Shown: positions 8,651-16,600 of the stretch, in pieces
Layout: every line of letters begins with the position of its first letter
Position numbering within the stretch: position 1 is the first letter of the stretch
Assembly: GCA_045617625.1 (NCBI GenBank)
Contig: JAZLJA010000023.1
Span: 62,001 to 126,000 of the forward strand
Length of the DNA: 64,000 nt
Direction of reading: 5' to 3'
Source: Firm-04 sp045617625
GTDB lineage: Bacteria; Bacillota; Clostridia; Oscillospirales; Ruminococcaceae
Program-made: the position numbers and the translations under genes
The notes under the pieces: generated by a model
Databases searched by the model: none
What the model saw: the letters and a program-made list of their open reading frames with translations, nothing else
Told to the model about the DNA's origin: nothing

Positions 8651-10405
8651 GTGCTTCCGCAAGAGTTTTTGTATCAACTGAAGCAGGCAAATCCCATTGA
8701 AAACGTAATGGGACGCTATGTTGAACTAAAACGTGCGGGCAATCTTCTGAAATGCAACTGCCCTTTTCATTCCGAGAAAACGCCATCCTGTGTGGTTTAT
8801 GCCGGAATTCAAGATTCTCACTTTTACTGCTTTGGATGTCATGCAGGCGGCGATGTTATCACATTTCTTATGAAAATAGAAGGCATCGGATATATGGATG
8901 CCGTGGAAATGCTTGCTGAAAGCGCAGGTTTGACCGTACCGCGTGCCGAATTTGATAATGGTGAATCCAAATTGCGAATGCGGCTGTTGGAACTGAATCG
9001 TTCCGCTGCTAAATATTACTACGAACAACTCCGCGGCAACGACAAAAGAGGACTGTATTACCTTGCAGAACGTGGCTTAAAACCTGAAATTGTCAAGAAA
9101 TACGGTCTTGGTTTTGCAGGGGAAAACTGGGATGGACTGCTGAATGCAATGAAGAAACTTGGATTCACAGATGACGAGCTGCTTACCGCGAATCTTTGCA
9201 GCCGTTCGGACAAGACCAAAAATTTATATGACAGATTTCGGAACCGCGTGATTTTCCCGATTTTTGATTTGCGGGGAAATGTCATTGCATTTGGTGGCAG
9301 AACCATTGACAAAGACGGAGAACCTAAATATCTCAATTCTTCGGATACACCCGTTTTCAAAAAAGGGCGTAATCTATTCTCCATGAATTTTGCTAAAAAG
9401 TCACAATCCACTCGCCTGATTCTTGCAGAGGGTTATATGGATGTCATCTCGATTCATCAAGCGGGATTTGAAAATGTTGTTGCGTCACTGGGCACTGCAC
9501 TCACTCCCGACCAATGCCGTCTGATGCGGCAATACTGTGACGAGGTGATTCTATCATATGACAGCGATGCCGCTGGACAGAATGCGACAAATAAAGCAAT
9601 CAATCTGTTACGTGCAGTCGGGATTTCTCCAAAAATTCTGCATATTCCGAACGCCAAAGACCCTGATGAATTCATCAAAAAATTCGGTTCCGCACGATTT
9701 CGTGCTTTGCTTGAAGAAGCCGATGATGCTGTCAGCTTTGCATTGGAACGCTGTAAATCAGGTGTGGATGCAGATACCGAGAATGGAGTCATCACTGCAT
9801 TACAAAAAGCGGTTTTAGTTCTGGCTGATATCCAGAACGAACTTGAACGTAATGTATATCTCTCGAAAACCGCCAAAGAATACTCGGTGGATGAACAGGT
9901 ACTCAAATCACAGGTGGAGCAGGAAATCCGACGTCGTACACGGTCACAGAAAAAACAGAATTGGCGTGCGATTGAAGCACAGCCGTTATTACCGGATAAA
10001 GTCAATCCTGATGCTGCAACACACCGAAGAGAATCTAAAGCAGAAGAACAGATTCTTTGCTATCTGTTTCGGAATCCCGACGAAACAGACAAGATTTCTG
10101 CGTTAATTGACCCTGAGCACTTTGTCACTGATTTCCATAAACGCGTCTACACGCAATTTCTCTCATGTATGAAACGCGGAGACGCATTTACGATTTCCAT
10201 TTTTTCAGAAGATTTCACGCCTGAAGAAATGGGTCACATCGCGGGGATCCAGGCAATGTACACAGACATCCATATCGGTGAAAAATCTGTTATGGACTGT
10301 ATTGAATTGCTCAGAAAATATGAATCAACGCATCCCGATACAACTGATGTTTCAGATGAGGATTGGGCTGCTTCTCTCCGCCGACGCAATGCGGACAAAC
10401 TTTAA
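8651..10405 (+). CDS. dnaG: DNA primase
   Basis: Synthesises RNA primers for replication. At 584 residues it is of normal length. The N-terminal CHC2 zinc domain has C37, H40, C60 and C63. The catalytic core follows, with a Toprim segment (LILAEGYMDVISIHQAG, then SYDSDAAGQNA) and the C-terminal DnaB-interacting part. The start is a GTG at 8651 because no ATG is in frame close by; the weak AGG/AAAGG stretch upstream is the only ribosome binding site seen. Lies 21 bases after dgt and before rpoD. Confidence 0.95.
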   Translation: MLPQEFLYQLKQANPIENVMGRYVELKRAGNLLKCNCPFHSEKTPSCVVYAGIQDSHFYCFGCHAGGDVITFLMKIEGIGYMDAVEMLAESAGLTVPRAEFDNGESKLRMRLLELNRSAAKYYYEQLRGNDKRGLYYLAERGLKPEIVKKYGLGFAGENWDGLLNAMKKLGFTDDELLTANLCSRSDKTKNLYDRFRNRVIFPIFDLRGNVIAFGGRTIDKDGEPKYLNSSDTPVFKKGRNLFSMNFAKKSQSTRLILAEGYMDVISIHQAGFENVVASLGTALTPDQCRLMRQYCDEVILSYDSDAAGQNATNKAINLLRAVGISPKILHIPNAKDPDEFIKKFGSARFRALLEEADDAVSFALERCKSGVDADTENGVITALQKAVLVLADIQNELERNVYLSKTAKEYSVDEQVLKSQVEQEIRRRTRSQKKQNWRAIEAQPLLPDKVNPDAATHRRESKAEEQILCYLFRNPDETDKISALIDPEHFVTDFHKRVYTQFLSCMKRGDAFTISIFSEDFTPEEMGHIAGIQAMYTDIHIGEKSVMDCIELLRKYESTHPDTTDVSDEDWAASLRRRNADKL

Positions 10406-10489
10406 TACAAGCCGAATGAGAATCGGTTTGATACCGTCAGTACAAGCATATGCAGGCAATTTACATATGCAAATTAAGGAGGATGTAAT

Positions 10490-11575
10490 ATGCCAAGCGA
10501 CAAGAAAAGTTATGACCACCTGCTCGAAAAAGCGAAAACCAGCGGCAAGATCTCTACCCGTGAATTGAGTGATGCTTTTGAAGAACTCGATTTTGACAGT
10601 GACCAGATCGACAGTTTTTACGACAACTGCGGCAATATGCAGATCGAGATCGTGGACGATTATATGCCCGATGATGTCGACCTCAAAATGGGCATGGATG
10701 CTGATTTGACCGATGACCTTGAAATGGCACTTTCCACTGAGGGCATTGCGATTGATGACCCCGTGAAAATCTACCTCAAAGAAATCGGACGTGTTCCCCT
10801 GCTGACTGCTGAGGAAGAGACTCAGCTTGCAAAAAAAATGCAGACCGGTGATTCCTATGCAAAAAAGCGGCTGTCCGAAGCAAACTTGCGTTTGGTCGTC
10901 AGCATTGCAAAGAAATATGTCGGTCGTGGAATGCAGTTTCTTGACTTGATTCAGGAAGGAAATCTTGGTTTGATCAAGGCTGTTGAGAAATTTGATTACA
11001 CGAAAGGCTTCAAATTCTCCACATATGCAACATGGTGGATCCGTCAGGCAATCACACGTGCCATTGCCGATCAGGCACGCACTATCCGAATTCCTGTGCA
11101 TATGGTTGAGACCATTACAAAGGTCAAAAAGATCTCCAGTCAACTTTTGCACGAAAACGGTCATGACCCGACCGCTGAAGAAATCGCAGAACGCTTGGAA
11201 ATGCCCATCGACAAGGTGCGCGAGATCATGCGCATTGCACAAGACCCCGTTTCTCTCGAAACGCCGATCGGCGAGGAGGAGGACAGCCATCTCGGCGATT
11301 TTATTCCTGATGAGCAAGCCCTTGCCCCGACAGAAGCTGCATCCAACATCATGCTGAAAGAACAACTTAATGAGGTTCTTTCCACGCTGACCGAACGTGA
11401 AGCGATGGTGCTGCGTCTGCGTTTCGGCCTGGATGATGGTCGTTCCCGCACACTGGAAGAAGTGGGCAGAGAATTTGAAGTCACCCGTGAGCGCATTCGC
11501 CAGATTGAAGCAAAAGCTCTCCGCAAGCTCCGCCACCCCAGCAGAAGCAAGAAAGTCCGCGATTATCTAGACTAA
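10490..11575 (+). CDS. rpoD: Primary sigma factor RpoD/SigA
   Basis: The housekeeping sigma-70 factor, 361 residues, a usual Firmicutes SigA length. A short region 1.1 (about residues 5-45) is followed by an acidic stretch, region 1.2 (DPVKIYLKEIGRVPLLT), region 2 with the -10-recognising KFSTYATWWIRQAITRAI, region 3, and the region 4 helix-turn-helix (TLEEVGREFEVTRERIRQIEAKAL). The ATG has AAGGAGGATG upstream. Many clean TTGACA-17-TATAAT promoters in this window fit this factor. The 84-base gap after dnaG contains a 7-bp inverted repeat (GCATATG/CATATGC) of unknown role. Confidence 0.97.
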   Translation: MPSDKKSYDHLLEKAKTSGKISTRELSDAFEELDFDSDQIDSFYDNCGNMQIEIVDDYMPDDVDLKMGMDADLTDDLEMALSTEGIAIDDPVKIYLKEIGRVPLLTAEEETQLAKKMQTGDSYAKKRLSEANLRLVVSIAKKYVGRGMQFLDLIQEGNLGLIKAVEKFDYTKGFKFSTYATWWIRQAITRAIADQARTIRIPVHMVETITKVKKISSQLLHENGHDPTAEEIAERLEMPIDKVREIMRIAQDPVSLETPIGEEEDSHLGDFIPDEQALAPTEAASNIMLKEQLNEVLSTLTEREAMVLRLRFGLDDGRSRTLEEVGREFEVTRERIRQIEAKALRKLRHPSRSKKVRDYLD

Positions 11576-11580
11576 ACAAT

Positions 11581-11613
11581 AAGCGTCAGACTATGTCGTC
11601 TGACGCTTTGTTT
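11581..11613. terminator. Bidirectional terminator after rpoD
   Basis: An 11-bp stem AAGCGTCAGAC / GTCTGACGCTT with a TGTTT tail on the plus strand. The convergent XRE gene ends at its right edge. Confidence 0.8.
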
Positions 11614-12220
11614 ATACATTCGTTAGATAATCGGACATCCGAATCCGTATCAGCCCGTGATGATTGCAGTATGCATACAAATAGCCATCACGCCGAAACG
11701 GAAACCTTGCAGCCGCCGCACCTTCAGGATACAGCTTCACAAGATGCACGGCATTATCCTGCACAAAAGCAAAAAACGAGAGAAAATGAGACTTTGTCAT
11801 CGGGTGTTCGGCACGAATATACCATTCATCTTCAATTCGTTCCGCTGAAATCGCATGGTCAGATTCGGCTGAAGTGACTGTTTCAAGCGGCGGAAGTGTG
11901 ATACCGCAGCAGTTCATTACACAATCACCCATGGAAAACAAAATATTACCGCAATTCGGACAAACGTAGAATTTTGCTCGCAGCACATTTCCGGATTGAT
12001 TCCGATTGATAACGCAGCTGCCTGCGTACAATTCTGAAATCGAAATACCCAATTCTGATGCAAGATTCGGAATCAAAGTAAAATCAGGATATCCTTTGCC
12101 TGTTTCCCAACGTGATACTGCTTTATCACTGACGGATAGCAGCAGCGCAAGCTGTGATTGCGTCATATTTTTCGCTTCACGGCGTTCTCGAATAATGTTG
12201 CCCATTGCTTTGGCATCCAT
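11612..12220 (-). CDS. XRE-family regulator with zinc-ribbon and SOR-like C-terminus
   Basis: A 202-residue protein. Residues 8-65 form a Cro/CI-type helix-turn-helix (MTQSQLALLLSVSDKAVSRWE). Residues 85-110 hold a cysteine pair CPNC (87, 90) and a second Cys cluster (C100, C104, C105). The C-terminus (about 125-195) carries EHPMTKSHFLSF, which resembles the iron-binding histidine stretch of desulfoferrodoxin/superoxide reductase, then a late CNHHG. This layout occurs in a widespread clostridial regulator family; an iron or redox signal is inferred, not shown. The ATG at 12220 is preferred over a GTG at 12229 because AAAGGAG sits ten bases before the ATG but only one base before the GTG. Confidence 0.8.
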   Translation of the reverse strand: MDAKAMGNIIRERREAKNMTQSQLALLLSVSDKAVSRWETGKGYPDFTLIPNLASELGISISELYAGSCVINRNQSGNVLRAKFYVCPNCGNILFSMGDCVMNCCGITLPPLETVTSAESDHAISAERIEDEWYIRAEHPMTKSHFLSFFAFVQDNAVHLVKLYPEGAAAARFPFRRDGYLYAYCNHHGLIRIRMSDYLTNV

Positions 12221-12244
12221 TCTATCCACGCTCCTTTCTCCTTA

Positions 12245-12273
12245 ATCATATCATATTCCAAGCAAAAAAACAA
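12245..12273 (-). promoter_or_regulatory. Promoter for XRE regulator
   Basis: On the minus strand TTGTTT (12273-12268), 17 bases, TATGAT (12250-12245), shortly upstream of the ribosome binding site. Confidence 0.6.
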
Positions 12274-12306
12274 CCTATGATTCGTAGAGATGAAACCGTC
12301 CATTGC

Positions 12307-12335
12307 TTGACAAGCAATCACAAATGGGATATAAT
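12307..12335 (+). promoter_or_regulatory. Consensus sigma-70 promoter
   Basis: TTGACA (12307-12312), 17-base spacer, TATAAT (12330-12335): a full consensus match driving the hydrogenase-type regulator and the GH16 gene. The sequence around the -35 (ATTGCTTGACAAGCAAT) is a near-perfect inverted repeat and could be an operator. Confidence 0.9.
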
Positions 12336-12365
12336 ATATAAAATAATCCATCGGGAGGACTAACA

Positions 12366-12632
12366 ATGGAAACAAGAGTGGCGATCATCGGAATCATCGT
12401 TGAAAATGCCGATTCCGTTTCAGCATTGAATTCACTGCTGCATGAATATGGAATGTATATCATCGGAAGAATGGGGCTGCCCTATCCGACAAAAAATATC
12501 AATATCATCAGTGTGGCTATTGATGCTCCACAAGATGTTATCAGTGCGTTATCTGGAAAAATTGGCAGACTGAATGGTGTGTCAGCCAAAACTGCCTATT
12601 CGGGTGTCATTACCAAACAAAACGATGCGTAA
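12366..12632 (+). CDS. TM1266-family iron-only hydrogenase system regulator
   Basis: An 88-residue ACT/ferredoxin-like-fold protein. The start METRVAIIGIIVEN, the central HEYGMYIIGRMGLP and the closing GRLNGVSAKTAYSGV match the TM1266-type putative regulator usually found beside [FeFe]-hydrogenase maturation genes. No hydrogenase gene is visible here. GGGAGGA precedes the ATG. The gene lies 19 bases before the GH16 gene and shares its promoter. Confidence 0.85.
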   Translation: METRVAIIGIIVENADSVSALNSLLHEYGMYIIGRMGLPYPTKNINIISVAIDAPQDVISALSGKIGRLNGVSAKTAYSGVITKQNDA

Positions 12633-12651
12633 ACGCAAGGAGGAATGAACA

Positions 12652-14094
12652 TTGAGCATTTCTCATAAGCACCTTGGTGCAGCAACAGCGTTTCTTCTAT
12701 GCGGCTCCATTACACTTTTGGCAACTGCTTCAGATGCTGATATCGAATTATTACGTTCATTTTTGCTTGGACACTCCACCATCATCAATGATACACAGTA
12801 CGATCAGGACGGCAATGGAAAACTGAATGCTGTTGATCTCACTCTGATGAAGCGACAAAGGCTCGTTCAAAACTCAGATGATTGGAAGCTAGTCTGGAGT
12901 GATGAATTCGACAGTGATTCTATTGACACGGACAAATGGGGATTCGAGAATGGTAACTGGCTGCTGAATGAAAGCGGTGCATTGGAAAGCTACGGTTGGG
13001 GAAATAACGAAAAACAATTTTATACGCCGAATAACGCTGCTGTTTCAAATGGAATCCTCACGATTTCGGCAAAAAAAGAGCCCTATACAGACGATGTGCA
13101 GGGAACATATGATTACACTTCAGCACGCATGACAACAAAACAACATTTTTCAGTCTGCGGCGGAAGAATCGAAGTACGTGCAAGGGTAGACAGCGGTAAA
13201 TCATTGTGGCCTGCCATTTGGATGCTTCCTGAGAATACAGTTTACGGAAAATGGGCTGCATCAGGGGAAATCGACATCATGGAAGGCTGGGGAAGCACCC
13301 CCGAAAAAATCTGTGGCACGATTCATTTTGGCGATACATGGCCAAACAACACTTATTTGACCAAGGATTATATTTTCCATGATGGGGATTCTACTGAACA
13401 ATGGCATACCTATGCTGTGGAATGGGATGCTTCTGCAATCCGATGGTATGTGGATGATATCTGTTTCAGCGCCCAAACTGAATGGTATAGCAATGGCAGA
13501 GCTTTCCCGGCTCCTTTTGACCAGAATTTTTATATCCTGCTGAATTTGGCGGTAGGCGGAAACTTTGACGGTATCAATGGGACAGATGCCGACCCGTCCA
13601 TTTTCGCAAATGGTCCCAAACAAATGCAGGTTGATTATGTTCGTGTGTATCAAAAACCGAACAGCACATTTGAACCAAGTAAACTTGCAGCACCAACACT
13701 GACAGGCTATATTGAGGGCGCAGATGCAGATTTGAAAAATACGGACGATGGAAGTACCCTTACCATTCGTTCTGTCGGAACACTCGAATACAGTGTACTG
13801 GCTTATCTTGCGAAACAACCGGTCAAAGCCGATCAAAAGTATCAACTTTCGTTTACATGTACATCCTCAGTTCCAAGAACGATGCGCATCACATTAGAGA
13901 ACACCGATTACCAGCGGTATTTCGATGAATTGGTCTCTATTTCCACGGAACAAAAGCTGTTTTCGTACATGATTTCTATTCCGGCGAATATAGATGCAGA
14001 TATTAAATTCCAGCTTGGCTGCACAGAAGGTGCTGAACAACTTCCGCAACATACAGTCTTTATCTCCGACTTAAAATTTGATTCAATAGAGTAA
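12652..14094 (+). CDS. GH16 beta-glucanase with N-terminal dockerin
   Basis: A 480-residue secreted enzyme. Hydrophobic residues 9-27 form a signal peptide. Residues about 28-71 look like a dockerin whose second calcium loop is good (DQDGNGKLNAVDLTLMKRQ) while the first repeat has lost its loop. Residues about 78-335 form a GH16 domain with catalytic E206, D208 and E211 in GEIDIMEGW; this motif type is found in laminarinases and lichenases acting on beta-1,3(-1,4)-glucans. Residues about 345-478 look like a beta-sandwich carbohydrate-binding module (CBM4/9-like). The TTG at 12652 is chosen because AGGAGG lies eight bases upstream, while the nearby ATG at 12645 is stopped after six more codons. 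Confidence 0.88.
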   Translation: MSISHKHLGAATAFLLCGSITLLATASDADIELLRSFLLGHSTIINDTQYDQDGNGKLNAVDLTLMKRQRLVQNSDDWKLVWSDEFDSDSIDTDKWGFENGNWLLNESGALESYGWGNNEKQFYTPNNAAVSNGILTISAKKEPYTDDVQGTYDYTSARMTTKQHFSVCGGRIEVRARVDSGKSLWPAIWMLPENTVYGKWAASGEIDIMEGWGSTPEKICGTIHFGDTWPNNTYLTKDYIFHDGDSTEQWHTYAVEWDASAIRWYVDDICFSAQTEWYSNGRAFPAPFDQNFYILLNLAVGGNFDGINGTDADPSIFANGPKQMQVDYVRVYQKPNSTFEPSKLAAPTLTGYIEGADADLKNTDDGSTLTIRSVGTLEYSVLAYLAKQPVKADQKYQLSFTCTSSVPRTMRITLENTDYQRYFDELVSISTEQKLFSYMISIPANIDADIKFQLGCTEGAEQLPQHTVFISDLKFDSIE

Positions 14095-14096
14095 CG

Positions 14097-14137
14097 AAAA
14101 GCGATTGTCTCGATCCGTTGAGACAATCGCTTTTTTT
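14097..14137. terminator. Bidirectional terminator
   Basis: A 15-bp stem AAAAGCGATTGTCTC / GAGACAATCGCTTTT with a run of seven T, between the convergent GH16 and MATE genes. Confidence 0.9.
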
Positions 14138-15501
14138 CAGACCTGAATTTGCTCCATCTCTTTTTTGCGACGATAGTAAATATAAATAAACACAAGGAGC
14201 TGTGCGAAAAAAGTAATCAACCAAGAGATTGGATATGAAAGATAAAGACATTTCGGACTGTGATATTTTGACAAACGAAACACCGTGGAAATCCATGCAA
14301 TCCGCATACCGCAAACGCCAATCACACAAATCAGCATCGGAGCGACAGATGAACCCATTCCGCGAATCATACCTGTCATCACATCCATCAGTCCGCAGAG
14401 AAAATAAGGAAGTGAAATGTATGCCAACCGCGTCAAACCGTATTGAACAGCCGCCTCTGAATCAGGGATATAGATTCGCAGAAGCGGACTTCCGAAAAAG
14501 TAGGTTGCAGAACCCGCAAGCAATCCGAAGGCAAATACATACAAAAGAGAGAATCCAAGGATTCGACGAATACGGTCGAATTTGCCTGCTCCAAAATTCT
14601 GACCGGTGAAATTCAATGCAGTTTGGTGGAAGGAATTCATAGTCGTGTATGTAAAGCCTTCCAGATTCTGAGCTGCCGAGTTGCCCGAAACAACAACAGA
14701 ACCAAAAGAATTTACGGATGATTGTATCATAACATTGGAGATGGCAAATAAAGAACCCTGAATTCCTGCGGGTAAACCGATCCGAACGATTTTCAAAAGC
14801 TGATTACGATGAAAACGAATACCTTTCCATGTCAAACGGCACGCATCGCTTCGTTTATGCAGTGCAAAAAGCACTAAAATTGCAGACAGCGTTTGGGAAA
14901 TAGCAGTTGCAAGCGCAACTCCATCCACATCCATATGAAATACCATCACAAAAAACAGATTCAAAATTACATTTAACACACCCGCAATGGTCAAATACAG
15001 CAACGGGCTTTGGGTATCTCCTGCGGCACGTAAAATGGCAGAACCAAAATTATAAACCATAGATGCAGTAATACCGCAGAAATAGATACGCATATAGACA
15101 GCAGACAAATCAAGGATATCAGACGGTGTATCCATCCATATAAGAAAAGTTCTGGCACCTGCAACGCCGATAATTGTCAGCATAATACCGCAAATACACG
15201 CAAGTGGTATAGCAGTGTGGACAGTTTTGGCGGCATCCTCATCCATATGGGCCCCGAAAGCGTGGGCTACCGTCACACCCGCACCAACGGATAAGCCAAT
15301 AAACAAATTCGTGATGAGGTTGATGATAGAACCTGTTGCACCAACAGCTGCAACGGATAAACTGCCGCAGCATCTACCGACAACTACCAAATCGGCGGCG
15401 TTAAACAGCAGCTGCAAGACACCTGTCAGAATAATCGGGATCGTGTAGAGCAAAATTCGGCTGAACAGGTTTCCTTCACAAAGATTTGCATTGGATTTCA
15501 T
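14137..15501 (-). CDS. MATE-family efflux transporter
   Basis: A 454-residue protein with about twelve membrane helices in two similar halves, as in MATE cation/drug antiporters (N-terminal ILLYTIPIILTGVLQLLFNAADLVVVGR, and FIGLSVGAGVTVAHAFGA after helix 2). Substrate unknown. The ATG at 15501 is preferred over a longer frame because AGGAAG lies seven bases upstream and the longer frame would run through the promoter. Two inverted repeats overlap its promoter, so a local repressor is likely. Confidence 0.88.
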   Translation of the reverse strand: MKSNANLCEGNLFSRILLYTIPIILTGVLQLLFNAADLVVVGRCCGSLSVAAVGATGSIINLITNLFIGLSVGAGVTVAHAFGAHMDEDAAKTVHTAIPLACICGIMLTIIGVAGARTFLIWMDTPSDILDLSAVYMRIYFCGITASMVYNFGSAILRAAGDTQSPLLYLTIAGVLNVILNLFFVMVFHMDVDGVALATAISQTLSAILVLFALHKRSDACRLTWKGIRFHRNQLLKIVRIGLPAGIQGSLFAISNVMIQSSVNSFGSVVVSGNSAAQNLEGFTYTTMNSFHQTALNFTGQNFGAGKFDRIRRILGFSLLYVFAFGLLAGSATYFFGSPLLRIYIPDSEAAVQYGLTRLAYISLPYFLCGLMDVMTGMIRGMGSSVAPMLICVIGVCGMRIAWISTVFRLSKYHSPKCLYLSYPISWLITFFAQLLVFIYIYYRRKKEMEQIQV

Positions 15502-15519
15502 CTGGTCACTTCCTATTAA

Positions 15520-15561
15520 ATCATACCGTATGATTATAGCACATTCTTCAAGAGAATGCAA
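15520..15561 (-). promoter_or_regulatory. MATE promoter with two overlapping palindromes
   Basis: On the minus strand TTGCAT (15561-15556), 17 bases, TATAAT (15538-15533) with a TG extension. A 15-base palindrome ATCATACCGTATGAT (15520-15534) overlaps the -10 and start region. A second inverted repeat CATTCT...AGAATG (15543-15559) fills the spacer. Both are suitably placed to be repressor sites. Confidence 0.8.
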
Positions 15562-15639
15562 CCCATTTCAAATAAGTCGTGTTTTCAATTTGACTTTCCC
15601 ATGTTTTTGACATAAAAAGAAGTTTTTCTGCTGCATCTA

Positions 15640-15668
15640 TTGACAAATGCACGTTTTTTGTGTATAAT
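15640..15668 (+). promoter_or_regulatory. Consensus promoter of dockerin/radical SAM operon
   Basis: TTGACA (15640-15645), 17 bases, TATAAT (15663-15668). This is a full consensus match, suggesting strong expression. The 5' leader (about 15675-15747) can form a 7-bp hairpin TCTATGA...TCATAGA before the AAGGAGG ribosome binding site. Confidence 0.92.
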
Positions 15669-15747
15669 TATATTGTTCTATGAAAAGTAGTTTATTTCTC
15701 ATAGAGCATTGGCTCGTTTCTCAGATGGCGACAGAAGGAGGGGGCAT

Positions 15748-16590
15748 ATGAAAAAGACGAAACGCAACATTTTGACGGCTTTGCTTTTATCAGCAGCAAG
15801 TTCTGTGGTTTCTACTTCTGCGGAAGCGAAGAACAATGATTTGGTACCACAGCCTGCATATGGTCCGCCTTCTTTCTATTACGGCAAAGGCGATGTGAAT
15901 GGAGACGGCATTGTAAATGCCGTAGATATCACTCACCTGCTGCGAACAAAATGCAGCGAGTATCATTCGGATGCTGACTTGAATAAGGACGGCATTGTTG
16001 ATGATTCTGACACCGAAATGCTTCTGAATTTTCTGAAAGGAAGAACCTCAAATCCTGATATTCCCGAAGATGTAAACCGTTCGGGCTCTGTCGATGGAAT
16101 GGATCTTAGCGATTTGCGTTATTTCATCAAATGTCAGAGTAAAGATACAAGCTTAGATTTGAATAGTGACAATATCGTTGACAAAGCCGATTATCTGCTT
16201 TTGCGGCAATACCTTATCAAGCACGGAATTCGGCCTGATGATGGCGATGCCGCCTTCATGAGTGATGTCAACGGTGACGGTAAGGTGAATCTTCAGGATG
16301 CAGTGGAATTCAGTAGAATTATCCGAAGCGGACTTTCTCAATTAGATTCAAGGGCAGACCTGAATGCTGATGGTACTTCAAATTATGATGATCTGAACAC
16401 CATGATTGAGGTTCTGCTTCAGGAAGGCTTTTCTGAAAAAGAGATTCTTCAAGCATGTGAAATGGAGATGCAGACCAAATACGGTACATTTCCGACCGTT
16501 GAACAGGAAGATATACTCACTACGATCACAACAACTTTGATACAAACTAAATACGGAGTCTACCCCGTTATCAGTAAAGAAGAGACATAA
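15748..16590 (+). CDS. Secreted multi-dockerin protein with YGPP and YG-x-x-P motifs
   Basis: A 280-residue secreted protein. Signal peptide residues 1-27 (cleavage expected after AEA). A YGPP motif lies at 38-41, followed by FYYG. Six dockerin-type calcium-binding repeats (three pairs) occupy about residues 47-240; the third (EDVNRSGSVDGMD) and sixth are the least regular. The C-terminus carries two copies of a QTKYG-x-x-P motif, with Tyr245 (YGTFP) and Tyr269 (YGVYP), separated by a Thr-rich stretch. There is no catalytic domain. The ATG at 15748 is preferred because AAGGAGG precedes it. The following gene is a paralogue and a radical SAM/SPASM gene comes next, so this is a candidate target of peptide modification before export. 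That role is inferred from context. Confidence 0.8.
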   Translation: MKKTKRNILTALLLSAASSVVSTSAEAKNNDLVPQPAYGPPSFYYGKGDVNGDGIVNAVDITHLLRTKCSEYHSDADLNKDGIVDDSDTEMLLNFLKGRTSNPDIPEDVNRSGSVDGMDLSDLRYFIKCQSKDTSLDLNSDNIVDKADYLLLRQYLIKHGIRPDDGDAAFMSDVNGDGKVNLQDAVEFSRIIRSGLSQLDSRADLNADGTSNYDDLNTMIEVLLQEGFSEKEILQACEMEMQTKYGTFPTVEQEDILTTITTTLIQTKYGVYPVISKEET

Positions 16591-16600
16591 GGAGTACAGG

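Noticed and set aside
7967..8677. Long minus-strand frame opposite dgt
   Set aside because: Shadow of a well-supported dgt gene; no family resemblance and no ribosome binding site.
10352..11536. 394-codon minus-strand frame opposite rpoD
   Set aside because: rpoD is certain from its sigma-70 motifs; the antisense frame is a composition effect.
12307..12312. TTGACA in an inverted repeat considered as part of a terminator
   Set aside because: No T run follows, and it fits a full promoter with TATAAT at 12330.
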